From contig NZ_JAGGKR010000002.1 in NCBI RefSeq assembly GCF_017873855.1, positions 218,104 through 282,103 of the forward strand: a stretch of 64,000 nt of DNA, read 5' to 3'. Both the position numbers and the translations under genes were made by a program. This DNA comes from Methanolinea mesophila. Its GTDB lineage: Archaea > Halobacteriota > Methanomicrobia > Methanomicrobiales > Methanospirillaceae. The notes under the pieces were generated by a model. That model did not search any database. It saw only the letters and a list, made by a program, of their open reading frames with translations, and had not been told where the DNA came from. Below, piece after piece: positions 18,404 to 25,954 of this stretch; the stretch's first letter is position 1, and every line of letters begins with the position of its first letter.

Positions 18404-18868
18404 ATGGTTACGAAGGCAGACTTTACCGCCGATGAATGGCACCTGCTGGTTGCGCTCCCCTATGCGGTTTCGACCGCGATCATTGCATCAGCCCCGAACG
18501 TCATGGGGGTCTGGAGCGAGGTGAAAGCAACGATAGAGGCCCCGCAGGCTCTTGCGCCCGCGTCCGGCAGCGTCCTTGCGGGGCTGGTCAATGCCGATGC
18601 CCAGCCGAAACAGAAGGAGTTGATCCAGGAGGAGCAGCATATCTGGAGGAAGGACATGGCCGGGTACAGGACGAAAGTCGTTGCCGAATGTAAATCTGTC
18701 GCCAATGCCCTCTCAAAGGTCCCTGCCGAAGAAGCCGTGGCCTATAAAAAATGGGTCATCGCCGTCGGCCAAAAGGTTGCCGAGGCTTCGAAGGAGCACG
18801 GTGTGGCGGTCAGCGACCCTGAAAAGGAGGCCCTTTCAGAGATATCGGCTGCACTGGGGTTAACGTAG
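18404..18868 (+). CDS. Hypothetical helical protein
   Basis: A 154-residue protein, almost wholly alpha-helical by composition, soluble, rich in Ala, Glu and Lys ('EEQHIWRKDMAGYRTKVVAE', 'AVAYKKWVIAVGQKVAEASK'). I do not recognise the family with certainty. It has the look of small stress or acid-tolerance helical bundles. A TATA-like 'ACTATTAAT' lies about 30 bases before the ATG and there is no Shine-Dalgarno, so the transcript may be leaderless. Confidence 0.75.
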   Translation: MVTKADFTADEWHLLVALPYAVSTAIIASAPNVMGVWSEVKATIEAPQALAPASGSVLAGLVNADAQPKQKELIQEEQHIWRKDMAGYRTKVVAECKSVANALSKVPAEEAVAYKKWVIAVGQKVAEASKEHGVAVSDPEKEALSEISAALGLT

Positions 18869-18971
18869 ATCTATTTTACGTCGTAACCGGCAGGAGTGGA
18901 TGAAGTCGCCTCCCTTTCAGGGATACACTGAAGTGCTGCTCCGCTGCCGGGAAAATGCCCGCAACAGGTAA

Positions 18972-19505
18972 ATGTCACTTCCTCCCATTTTCATGCACGT
19001 GACTCTGGAGCAGAACATTTCCTCATTATTCCGGATGGACGAAGAGGCATGGGCAAGGCATACGAACCCGTGGAGTGTATGGACCCGGAACACGGTGTTG
19101 CCGCTCCTGATACTCGCGATCTGGAGCCGGGTCTGGCTGGGGTGGTGGGCACTTATCCCGGTCGCCGGGGCGCTGCTCTGGACCTGGATCAACCCGAGAC
19201 TCTTCTCAAAACCGGAATCGACCGAAAACTGGGCGTCGCGAGCGGTGCTCGGCGAAAGGGTCTGGGCAAAGAGGGATACGGACCCCGTACCGGAATATCA
19301 CCGAAGAGTGCCGAATATACTCTCCGCGGTCTCGGGGATTGGGTTTGTGTTCGTTATCTGGGGTATCTGCGCACTCGAGATATGGCCGACACTCTTTGGT
19401 GCAGCGGTAGTGTACCTCGGGAAGATGTGGTTCCTGGACCGGATGGTATGGCTGTACCTCGATGTGAAAGGTGCAGGAGGACCCGTCTCCCGGGACGTTC
19501 CCTGA
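18972..19505 (+). CDS. DUF6653 membrane protein
   Basis: A 177-residue membrane protein with the DUF6653 pattern: 'MDEEAWARHTNPWSVWTR' near the N-terminus, then 'NPRLFSKPESTENWASRAVL' and 'GERVWAK'. There are about four membrane helices, two before and two after the conserved cytoplasmic loop. The ATG at 18972 is the first start; internal ATG codons (before HVTLEQN or before DEEAWAR) are also possible and would fit the family's usual length better. Function is unknown. It converges with the flavodoxin gene, with a 2-base gap. Confidence 0.8.
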   Translation: MSLPPIFMHVTLEQNISSLFRMDEEAWARHTNPWSVWTRNTVLPLLILAIWSRVWLGWWALIPVAGALLWTWINPRLFSKPESTENWASRAVLGERVWAKRDTDPVPEYHRRVPNILSAVSGIGFVFVIWGICALEIWPTLFGAAVVYLGKMWFLDRMVWLYLDVKGAGGPVSRDVP

Positions 19506-19507
19506 CC

Positions 19508-20008
19508 TTACAACCCCATTTTTCCCGGCAGGTCCCTGGCCCATGCCGCGATGGCTTCCCAGTCGCGGAAATCGCCGACCATGGATTTCTCCGCCCCGAC
19601 CATCTTCCTCATGAAAAACCCGAACTTCTCGGGATCGACAACGCCGGCGAAGAGGGCTGTTGATGCGGGCTGTTGTGGTGCGACCGACGCCGAGGGCAGC
19701 CTCGTCTCGTCGTCGATCTGTTTCTGATCGTGAGAGACCGGGGCGGTCCCGACCGCGAAAACTGCCACCGGTTTTGCCGCAAGTCTCTCGCGAAACCTCT
19801 TTACGAACTTCCCGATCCCGATCATCTTACCCATGTAGACCGGCGCCCCAAGCACAATCCCGTCGTATTTCTCGAGCGCCATCACCTCTTTCATCTCCTT
19901 CACGGTGACTTCGTGACCAAGGGATTGAAGTTCTTTTCCGATCGCCCCGGCAATCTCCGCCGTTGAGCCCTTTTTCGTCGCGTATGCGACCAGGATTCTC
20001 GCCGTCAT
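19508..20008 (-). CDS. Flavodoxin-domain protein (paralogue)
   Basis: A 166-residue flavodoxin-type protein, clearly paralogous to the one at 859-1362. It has the FMN-phosphate loop 'VAYATKKGSTAEIAGAIG' at the N-terminus, 'IVLGAPVYMGKMIGIGKF' in the middle and 'GDFRDWEAIAAWARDLPGKM' at the end. GGGGAAG lies 6 bases before the ATG. It is probably a redox carrier or HemG-like oxidoreductase. The middle region (about 95-125) differs most from the paralogue, suggesting a different partner. Confidence 0.88.
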   Translation of the reverse strand: MTARILVAYATKKGSTAEIAGAIGKELQSLGHEVTVKEMKEVMALEKYDGIVLGAPVYMGKMIGIGKFVKRFRERLAAKPVAVFAVGTAPVSHDQKQIDDETRLPSASVAPQQPASTALFAGVVDPEKFGFFMRKMVGAEKSMVGDFRDWEAIAAWARDLPGKMGL

Positions 20009-20136
20009 GGATCTTCCCCGATGCAGTCTCGACAGGATGCGGGATAAATCTACGCCAGGGAGGAGTATGTGGAAAAATTCCCGGGGCCTTCATAGTCTTT
20101 GAAGATATCCGGCCGTGATGCGTGACGTGAAAAATA

Positions 20137-20727
20137 TTATTTTGGATTGGAATAGGTGATCCTAATCTCGGCGACGTCCCGCAGGAAGTTGATCTTCAGG
20201 ACCTCGTAATCGTGGACGATGAGACCTGTCCTCTCGGTGAGGTCCCGGAGCATCTCCTCGCGGTTCTCCCGCTTTATCAGGTCGATCTTCTCGTACTTCA
20301 CATTCATCTGGAAGTGTTCACGGTTGAATCCCCAGGCCCGGTCGAGTATCCAGATGGTCAGGATGATGATGACGTCGACTATCAGCAGCCGGTCGTATTC
20401 TCCCAACCCCCAGAGCACCGAGTTCAGGATGGGCAATGCCGCCATCACGAAGAGATACGTCATCTCCCGGATCGGGACTGTTTCTGTCCGGTAGCGGAGG
20501 ATGGAGAACAGCGCGAAAAGGCCGAATCCCGTCCCGATGGAAAGTTCGATGCTGGTAAACAGCCCCATTATGAAATAGATGACCGTGTTGAAGGCGAGAA
20601 AGGTAAAGACGTAGTTATTGCTCCGGCCGCGGGTGTAGTACACGAGCCGGACGATGATGAAGGCAGATACGAAGTTGAATGCGAATCCGAACCCTGCCAG
20701 GAACAGTGACATCGGGTCGCTTAACAT
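20137..20727 (-). CDS. DUF4956 membrane protein
   Basis: A 196-residue protein with about four membrane helices in the first 130 residues, followed by a soluble C-terminal ferredoxin-like domain. The motif 'SIELSIGTGFGLFALFSILR' followed by 'YRTETVPIREMTYLFV' is the DUF4956 signature. In bacteria and archaea this family is typically next to VTC-domain proteins, as here, and is thought to form a membrane unit with them. Its ATG lies inside the end of the VTC gene (7-base overlap), indicating translational coupling. Confidence 0.9.
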   Translation of the reverse strand: MLSDPMSLFLAGFGFAFNFVSAFIIVRLVYYTRGRSNNYVFTFLAFNTVIYFIMGLFTSIELSIGTGFGLFALFSILRYRTETVPIREMTYLFVMAALPILNSVLWGLGEYDRLLIVDVIIILTIWILDRAWGFNREHFQMNVKYEKIDLIKRENREEMLRDLTERTGLIVHDYEVLKINFLRDVAEIRITYSNPK

Positions 20728-21569
20728 GACACCCCTCCTGCCGGGGCGAACCTTGAAAGGGAGAGCAGTGTCGGTTTGAACCGGTTATGCTTCAGGCGGT
20801 CATAGAGGAGCGATGCTCCGATACAGTACTTCGAAAACCCCTGTTTCCTGATACCCATGTCGTGCAGTTCCGAGAGTGCCGGGGAGTTCCTCGTTCCCTT
20901 CTCAAATTTTACCTCGCATATGACAAGGTCAGGATACGAGATTGTTCTCCGGCCGTCCCAGAAGGACACGCCGGTATCGAACGTGATGCGTTCGGGCGAG
21001 GTCTTCGAAACCAGGGTGAACCGGTCGTACTCGGTGAGGAGAACCGGGCGGAATTCCCTGCAGTCATAGGGAAACGCAGATTTCAGGAAATCCAGGTGTT
21101 CGGGCAGGAATCCTGATACCGGCCAGCCGGTCCTGATACGGGTCTTTTCTGTGGAGCCCCTGTTGCTCTTCTTCTTCACTTCCAGATAAGTGTCCCCGGA
21201 CGATTCGTAATGGCGGAACCGGAGCTTGTACCGGTTTCCTTTCCCGTTGTGGTGCTGGATATACGTGACAAACGATGCGTTATCGAAATACAGGGTCTCA
21301 TATCTGCTGACCCTCGTGTCCTGGACCTCCAGGACCCTGTAGGATCCTCGTATCCTGCGAAGCAGCGCACCGCATTGTGAAACGGACATCAGGTGCTTGC
21401 GTTCCATCCTGGTCAGGAGGAGCGCTCTGGTCGCGTCGAGCTCCCCGAGGGAGATGCGTTCGAATTCCCCGAGGCAGTCCTGGATCTGCAGAGCCGGTGT
21501 GAATCCGGGGTCAGAGACCAGTCGTTCATTGACGGGCCGGTTACCGGTGTGTGCGACTACTTCCTGCAA
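20721..21569 (-). CDS. VTC-domain protein (polyphosphate-polymerase-like)
   Basis: A 282-residue protein. It starts at a TTG at 21569; a perfect AGGAGGT at 21578-21584, 8 bases before it, decides this start over the internal ATG at 21410. The domain from residue 53 on has the tunnel-fold signature of VTC4-like enzymes: 'RMERKHLMS', 'ETLYFDNASFVTYIQHH', 'NRYKLRFRHYESSGDTYLEV', 'KKKSNRGSTEKTR', and 'EVKFEKGTRNSP' near the C-terminus. VTC domains in yeast make inorganic polyphosphate from ATP; the activity of prokaryotic homologues is mostly untested. It is coupled to the DUF4956 gene downstream. Confidence 0.88.
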   Translation of the reverse strand: MQEVVAHTGNRPVNERLVSDPGFTPALQIQDCLGEFERISLGELDATRALLLTRMERKHLMSVSQCGALLRRIRGSYRVLEVQDTRVSRYETLYFDNASFVTYIQHHNGKGNRYKLRFRHYESSGDTYLEVKKKSNRGSTEKTRIRTGWPVSGFLPEHLDFLKSAFPYDCREFRPVLLTEYDRFTLVSKTSPERITFDTGVSFWDGRRTISYPDLVICEVKFEKGTRNSPALSELHDMGIRKQGFSKYCIGASLLYDRLKHNRFKPTLLSLSRFAPAGGVSC

Positions 21570-22103
21570 GGTATCCGACCTCCTGTGACCTCACTGGTCG
21601 CCTGCCCGGACCCTTCCGCGGGTAACCCTGCCGGCCAGGAGACTGGGCGGCAGTCCATGGGATGTCCGGGGGAAGACTTGGATCCCCGTGTTCTCCCTGG
21701 CGAAGGGGTCGTCTTCATGAATCCATACCTGAGTGAACCGGACCATGCTCGGGCCGGGACTCTTTGTGACAAACCAGGTACAATCACATGATTCACCCGG
21801 ATTGTTTCCCTCTCGCCATCCCTGCAGTTCACAGCGGTATCCCCGCGGCAGAGAGCAGGAACGGGAGGGATAAGGGCGGGGGATGCCGGAATACAAAACG
21901 GCCCCCGTTGATTCCCGGGTGGTCTCTTCACTGCGACGGCGTGCATATGCCGATATGATTTAACATTATGTTAAATATACTTTACTATTAGTTTTAGTAT
22001 TTTTACATATTTGGGGGTTTCGAGGCACAATAGGAACTCAATATATGCGAGAGTAGACAACTGGTGAACAGAATCCTGTTTGTGGAACAGGACGAGGTGA
22101 ACG
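21570..22103. other. 534-bp intergenic region
   Basis: I see no gene I can support. A minus-strand frame at 21591-21896 has a somewhat protein-like middle ('NNPGESCDCTWFVTKSPGP') and may be an eroded gene. The right part turns abruptly AT-rich from 21955 and holds a 19-bp perfect palindrome, probably the promoter region of the GYD gene. Confidence 0.4.
21958..21976. promoter_or_regulatory. 19-bp perfect palindrome, possible operator
   Basis: ATTTAACAT-T-ATGTTAAAT is a perfect 9-bp inverted repeat around one central base. It lies about 130 bases upstream of the GYD-domain gene and immediately before AT-rich promoter-like DNA. A dimeric regulator site is the simplest reading; the regulator is unknown. 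Confidence 0.5.
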
Positions 22104-22373
22104 ATGCTGTTTATCGCACTGGTAAAATTCTCGAAAAAACTTACGAAGGACGTCGTCGAGCAGAACCTGAAGGACATCGAGGAGGATACGAAGGGTCAGA
22201 TCACCTACCGGGGGATTTACTGGACGCTTGGGAAATACGATACCGTGGTACTCTTCGAGGCCCCGGACGAGAAAGCGGCGATCAACATGGTACTCAAACG
22301 GGCCGACCGGATGAAGATCGACACGCTCGTAGCAGTCCCGGCGGACGGGTCGAGCCCGGCCGGACCGGTGTGA
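22104..22373 (+). CDS. GYD-domain protein
   Basis: An 89-residue protein of the GYD family (dimeric alpha/beta-barrel-like fold): 'MLFIALVKFSKKLTKDVVEQ', 'ITYRGIYWTLGKYDTVVLFE', then 'APDEKAAINMVLK'. The name-giving motif appears as 'GKYD'. It starts at the ATG at 22104 after AGGACGAGGTGA; a longer overlapping frame is a shadow. Family members are small soluble proteins of unknown function. Two T6 tracts follow the gene and probably terminate it. Confidence 0.85.
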   Translation: MLFIALVKFSKKLTKDVVEQNLKDIEEDTKGQITYRGIYWTLGKYDTVVLFEAPDEKAAINMVLKRADRMKIDTLVAVPADGSSPAGPV

Positions 22374-22384
22374 CCGTTCACTGA

Positions 22385-22411
22385 TTTTTTCACCGCGTTT
22401 ATTCCTTTTTT
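22385..22411 (+). terminator. Double T-tract terminator after the GYD gene
   Basis: T6 at 22385-22390 and T6 at 22406-22411 lie just after the stop codon at 22373. Archaeal RNA polymerase terminates at such runs. Because the arsG gene ends nearby in the opposite direction, the second tract lies between converging transcripts. Confidence 0.55.
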
Positions 22412-22532
22412 AAGCCTTTCACCAGGTTTCTCATCTGTATCGTAACGGGCCGCGAGGACAAACGCCACCTTCGCGCCGAAGAGGACCCCGCAGTCGACAA
22501 GGGGTGAGAAGACCGGGTCAGACCTTCCGGTT

Positions 22533-23261
22533 TTAAGCATAATAGTACGTAAGAAAGGTAGAGTATATTCCCGCGATTATGAATGCGAGGGCCACCCCCC
22601 GCTGGATCCAGAACTCGACATTCGTGAGTTTCTTCATGACCGTCCCCACACGGGACGCGCTCGTAGCGAGCAGCACCGAGAACGCGATAACAGGCAGGGC
22701 GGTCGCGATCGCGAATGCAGTCGGGACCAGGAGGGCGTCACCGGTGCTCAGTGCGAGCGGGATGAGCATGCCAAAGAACAGCACCGCGCTGAACGGGCAG
22801 AAACTCAGTGAAAACAGCAGCCCGAGAAGAAACGCCCCGGGGATCCCCCGCGATGAGAACCGGGCGGCGACCCTGCTCATCATGCCCTCTCCCGAACGCT
22901 TCCGTACAATGACCGGGAAGGGAATGATGTCCAGCATGAGGATCCCGATGACGATGAGCAGCGGTCCCAGGAGAAGTTCCCCGTACTTCTGCAGGAAAAG
23001 GGCGATGCCCTGGATATTCAGCCCGAACAGCACGATGACCGCGGCGATGGCCACGTAACCGGCAACCCTCCCGAGGCTATAGAGGAGCCCTGCGAGAATG
23101 GTGCGCCGGGGGTCGCCGATGTTCTTCGACACGTAGGCGATCGCCACTATGTTGGTTCCCAGCGGACAGGGACTGATTGCCATCATCAGCCCTATGAAGA
23201 ACGCCGCAACGAGGGGAATGCCACTCGTTCCCATGGTCTCCATGAAATTCATGAAGTCCAT
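22533..23261 (-). CDS. arsG: ArsG-family / CcdA-DsbD-like permease
   Basis: A 242-residue, six- or seven-helix membrane protein of the CcdA/DsbD superfamily. Cys residues lie in 'ISPCPLGTNIVAIAYVSKNI' (TM1) and 'SFCPFSAVLFFGML' (TM4), the positions of the redox or metal pair in this family. The match is to the ArsG-type permeases proposed to export aromatic arsenicals. The family is known from the Shewanella ArsEFG system (established knowledge). It starts one base after the stop of arsF, so the two are co-translated. It is the last gene of the arsR-arsF-arsG operon. No ArsE is present. Confidence 0.82.
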   Translation of the reverse strand: MDFMNFMETMGTSGIPLVAAFFIGLMMAISPCPLGTNIVAIAYVSKNIGDPRRTILAGLLYSLGRVAGYVAIAAVIVLFGLNIQGIALFLQKYGELLLGPLLIVIGILMLDIIPFPVIVRKRSGEGMMSRVAARFSSRGIPGAFLLGLLFSLSFCPFSAVLFFGMLIPLALSTGDALLVPTAFAIATALPVIAFSVLLATSASRVGTVMKKLTNVEFWIQRGVALAFIIAGIYSTFLTYYYA

Positions 23262-23262
23262 T

Positions 23263-23826
23263 TCAGGAGAAGTCCCCGTGTTGTCTCTTGGCGATAATCC
23301 CGCTTAGATAGCCGATATAATCGTCTTTATTCCCGATTTTGTACCAGACCCGGGTATCCTCTTCTTTATGAAATCCGTTTTCATCGTAGACGCCGATCCA
23401 GAGCGACGGACCGGTGGGGCCGTATCGCTCGACCAGGTCCCGGTTCCCGGGCAATTCGATATTGATGTGCCCGAACACGATCTTCCCGGATTCCAGTTCT
23501 CCTGCAAACCTGGTCTTTACGGTCTCTTCGGCATAGGCCCCCACGGTGGTGCAGCTATAACACTGCTGGGTCCGGTGGAAGTGATAGACTTCTACCCGGT
23601 CCGCCCGAACGGGAAGGTCGGAGCCTGACCCTCCGGAAGATTCGATAGAGGAAACATTCAAGCCCGGATTCGGGCCGATATCACTGCCGGGGGCATCCGA
23701 TACGCACCCTGCGATGAAGAGTGTCGCGACCACCAGGGCAACCATGACGCAGAGGACCGGGAGGGTCTTCCCGGAGAGTGTCGCAAACACCCCGGGTCGT
23801 TTTCTTTCCGGATTCATTTTGTTCAT
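23263..23826 (-). CDS. arsF: ArsF-family lipoprotein, thioredoxin-like
   Basis: A 187-residue protein. The true start is the ATG at 23826, which overlaps the arsR stop codon (ATGA); the longer frame upstream only shadows arsR. Residues 20-41 form a signal peptide with lipobox ('VATLFIAGC'). The mature domain has 'VEVYHFHRTQQCYSC' with a CxxC pair and 'GKIVFGHINIELPGNRDLVE', 'YGPTGPSLWIGVYDE', a thioredoxin-like layout. ArsF is known as one subunit of a nitroaromatic-arsenical reductase that works with ArsE and the exporter ArsG. Here it is sandwiched between arsR and arsG. The reaction in this organism is inferred. Confidence 0.8.
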   Translation of the reverse strand: MNKMNPERKRPGVFATLSGKTLPVLCVMVALVVATLFIAGCVSDAPGSDIGPNPGLNVSSIESSGGSGSDLPVRADRVEVYHFHRTQQCYSCTTVGAYAEETVKTRFAGELESGKIVFGHINIELPGNRDLVERYGPTGPSLWIGVYDENGFHKEEDTRVWYKIGNKDDYIGYLSGIIAKRQHGDFS

Positions 23827-24212
23827 TTCATGAGACTCTCCAGGTATCGTGCACCGGTATCGGTAAGCCGGTAGATAATCCAGTTCTTCTCCGGTCTCCC
23901 CTCGATGAGACCGGTTTCTTTCAGGATATTCAGGTGATATGACAGTTTTGAGTCTGCAATTCCGACACACTGCTTGATGACACACACGCAGAGGGGCTGG
24001 ACCCGGAGAAGGAGGAGGATCTTCAGGCGCACGGGGTCGGAGAGGGCATGGAACATCCCGGTCAGGAATTTCAACCGGTCCTCCGGGAGGACCTGGGAAC
24101 ATAATCCTTCCACCCCGCCGATCTGGTCCAGCTCTGCCCGGACTTCTTCGGGAATGTCTACCCGGATCGCACAGGATTCACAGCCCTTCGGTGCAGATTT
24201 GCGTGCAGGCAT
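23823..24212 (-). CDS. arsR: ArsR-family metalloid-responsive repressor
   Basis: A 129-residue winged-helix repressor. The ATG at 24212 is preferred to the open frame up to 24263, because that would swallow the promoter and part of the operator. The HTH core is 'MFHALSDPVRLKILLLLRVQ' then 'VGIADSKLSYHLNILKETGL', 'YRLTDTGARYLE'. 'PLCVCVIKQCV' supplies the Cys cluster in the second helix used by ArsR proteins to bind As(III)/Sb(III). A further CxxC ('KGCESCAI') sits at residues 11-14. It probably represses its own operon and the divergent one through the two palindromes in the spacer. Confidence 0.88.
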   Translation of the reverse strand: MPARKSAPKGCESCAIRVDIPEEVRAELDQIGGVEGLCSQVLPEDRLKFLTGMFHALSDPVRLKILLLLRVQPLCVCVIKQCVGIADSKLSYHLNILKETGLIEGRPEKNWIIYRLTDTGARYLESLMK

Positions 24213-24215
24213 TTG

Positions 24216-24233
24216 TTTCAAAATAATATGAAA
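24216..24233. promoter_or_regulatory. Proximal ArsR operator-like palindrome
   Basis: TTTCA-N8-TGAAA, ending 3 bases before the arsR ATG at 24212. It has the same half-sites and spacing as the second site 49 bases away. Its position over the expected arsR transcription start fits repression of arsR-arsF-arsG. Confidence 0.6.
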
Positions 24234-24264
24234 TAGAAAGACTGATATAGTTACCGCCACCACG

Positions 24265-24282
24265 TTTCAATAAAAATTGAAA
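24265..24282. promoter_or_regulatory. Distal ArsR operator-like palindrome
   Basis: TTTCA-N8-TGAAA inside a longer perfect repeat, GTTTCAAT-AAAA-ATTGAAAC (24264-24283). The AT core could also be the TATA box of the rightward operon, whose first ATG is at 24297. Binding here would therefore block both directions. Confidence 0.65.
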
Positions 24283-24296
24283 CAGAAATCAGGGGT

Positions 24297-25088
24297 ATGG
24301 ATTGCATGAAAAGATTGCGCATCGTGTTTATCGGCGGCGGCAGGGTCGTCCGCATCATCCTCGGGGGATGGGACAAGACAGGACTTCTCTCTCAAATGGA
24401 TGTAGCCGTCTGTGACACCTCGGAGGAGACGCTTCGCACGCTCGTTGCGAAGTACCCGCAAATCAGCCCGTTACCGCCAGGCGGCTCGTCCGTCGCACGG
24501 GCGGATATTGTTGTGCTCGCGGTGCATCCGCCCGCCGTGGGAGAAGTGCTCGCTTCGCTGGGGACGCATCTCAGGGAAGACGCGATCGTGGTCTCGCTCG
24601 TCCCGAAGATCACCACGAGGCACATTTCCGGGACCCTCGGAGGGTTTTCCCGTATCGCGAGGGTCATCCCCAATGCCCCCTCGATAATCGGAACGGGGTA
24701 CAACCCGGTCAGCTTCTCCCCGGGACTCCCGGACGAGGGCAGGGCCCGGCTCCGGGCGCTCTTCGCCCCGCTCGGCGGGTTTCCCGAAGTACCGGAACAA
24801 GATCTGGAAGCGTACGCGGTGATCACCGCAATGGGACCGACCTATCTCTGGTTCCAGCTCTACGAACTGGAGAAGGTCGCCGGCTCCTTCGGGCTCGCCC
24901 CGGAGAAGGCCGCCGAGGCGGTGGAAAAGATGGCTGCCGGTGCGATCGCGGCGATGACCTCCCCCGGCCTCTCTCCGGAGGAGGTCATGGACCTTGTCCC
25001 TGTCCGGCCTCTCGCGGAGGACGAGCCGGCGATCACCGGGATGTACCGGAAGCGTCTTCCGGGACTCTACCAGAAACTCAAAGGATAA
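24297..25088 (+). CDS. ProC-like NAD(P)-binding dehydrogenase in the arsenic operon
   Basis: A 263-residue Rossmann protein. 'LRIVFIGGGRVVRIILGGW' is the dinucleotide loop, and 'ADIVVLAVHPPAVGEVL' and 'RIARVIPNAPSIIGTGYNPV' parallel the conserved motifs of pyrroline-5-carboxylate reductase, with an all-helical C-terminal half ('AYAVITAMGPTYLWFQLYEL'). It is not a standard ProC: the 'MPNTP' motif is changed to 'IPNAP' and the glycine-rich helix near 'AMGPTY' differs. It leads an operon with arsC, a DGC gene and acr3, so a role in arsenic handling is likely but unproven. The start could also be the ATG at 24306. Confidence 0.75.
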   Translation: MDCMKRLRIVFIGGGRVVRIILGGWDKTGLLSQMDVAVCDTSEETLRTLVAKYPQISPLPPGGSSVARADIVVLAVHPPAVGEVLASLGTHLREDAIVVSLVPKITTRHISGTLGGFSRIARVIPNAPSIIGTGYNPVSFSPGLPDEGRARLRALFAPLGGFPEVPEQDLEAYAVITAMGPTYLWFQLYELEKVAGSFGLAPEKAAEAVEKMAAGAIAAMTSPGLSPEEVMDLVPVRPLAEDEPAITGMYRKRLPGLYQKLKG

Positions 25089-25107
25089 TCACGACACGGT
25101 GTACGTC

Positions 25108-25533
25108 ATGAAGAAGAAGATCCTTTTTATCTGCACCCACAACAAGGCCCGCTCCCAGATGGCCGAAGGGTACCTCAGGGCCCGGTACGGAGACCGGTAC
25201 GAACCGTTCTCCGGGGGGACCGAGCCCGGCCCGCTGGACCCGATGGCGGTCGAGGTGATGAAGGAGATCGGTATAGACATTTCGGGACAGAAGTCGAAAA
25301 ATTTGAGCGAGTTCAACGGCGTGGAGATGGACGTCGCCGTGGCAGTCTGTGATTCCGCCCGTGCCGCGTGCCCGTTCTTCCCCTGGGCGAACGAGAACAT
25401 CCACGCGGAGTTTCCCGACCCCACAGGAACGAAAGGCACCCCGGAGGAGCGCGTCGCGGCATTCCGCGAGGTCAGGGACCGGATCACCTCCTGGATAGAC
25501 GGGTACTTCGGCGACGCAGGAAAGATGAAATGA
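25108..25533 (+). CDS. arsC: Thioredoxin-coupled arsenate reductase
   Basis: A 141-residue low-molecular-weight phosphatase fold. The P-loop 'CTHNKAR' (Cys9-X5-Arg15) binds arsenate; 'CDSARAACPF' supplies Cys81 and Cys88 in the layout of the Staphylococcus thioredoxin-type ArsC ('CSDADNNCP'); and 'FPDPTG' carries the general-acid Asp. It reduces As(V) to As(III) in the cytoplasm for export by the Acr3 pump encoded two genes downstream. It starts at the ATG at 25108, 19 bases after the dehydrogenase gene; a longer frame to 24994 is a shadow. Its stop overlaps the next start (ATGA). Confidence 0.92.
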   Translation: MKKKILFICTHNKARSQMAEGYLRARYGDRYEPFSGGTEPGPLDPMAVEVMKEIGIDISGQKSKNLSEFNGVEMDVAVAVCDSARAACPFFPWANENIHAEFPDPTGTKGTPEERVAAFREVRDRITSWIDGYFGDAGKMK

Positions 25534-25898
25534 GCGACGGGAACCCGCACGTCACCCTCCTTACCTGTTCGGGGGTCTCCAACACGGGGAAACTCAGTTC
25601 CCAGGCGGCGCAGGCGCTGCTCATGAGAAGGCCGGGGCGGGTTACCTGGGTCCGGGCGGCACGGCCTCCCGAGGAGCTCGCGGCGGAGGCCACCGAAGCG
25701 GAACATCTGATCATCCTCAACGGGTGCGGTGATTGCTGCGCTACGAAGAAACTCCGTGCGGCAGGTGTCTCGGAAGGCACGGAGGTTATCATCACCGATC
25801 TGGGGATTGAGAAAAACGGCATGGCAGAGGTCAGCTATGCTGAGATCGAGGTCGTGGTGAGCGGTCTGCTGGAGACTATGGGCCGGGGGCGGCCGTAA
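25530..25898 (+). CDS. DGC-domain putative zinc-binding protein
   Basis: A 122-residue protein, translationally coupled to arsC by an ATGA overlap. It has '[20 protein letters not shown]' near the N-terminus and '[18 protein letters not shown]' in the middle, the signature of the DGC family (named for Asp-Gly-Cys), thought to bind zinc through conserved cysteines. Its exact role is unknown. Members are often found next to arsenic and permease genes. The three Cys of 'CGDCC' would be well placed to hold a thiophilic metalloid, which is an inference. Confidence 0.85.
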   Translation: MSDGNPHVTLLTCSGVSNTGKLSSQAAQALLMRRPGRVTWVRAARPPEELAAEATEAEHLIILNGCGDCCATKKLRAAGVSEGTEVIITDLGIEKNGMAEVSYAEIEVVVSGLLETMGRGRP

Positions 25899-25954
25899 GA
25901 AATGAACGCTGTGCAACAGTCAGGAACGGGTCCCGAACGGCGCTTCCGGGGGGG

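Noticed and set aside
24994..25107. N-terminal extension of ArsC
   Set aside because: It overlaps the end of the dehydrogenase gene and has no coding character. The P-loop begins right after the ATG at 25108, as in all ArsC proteins.
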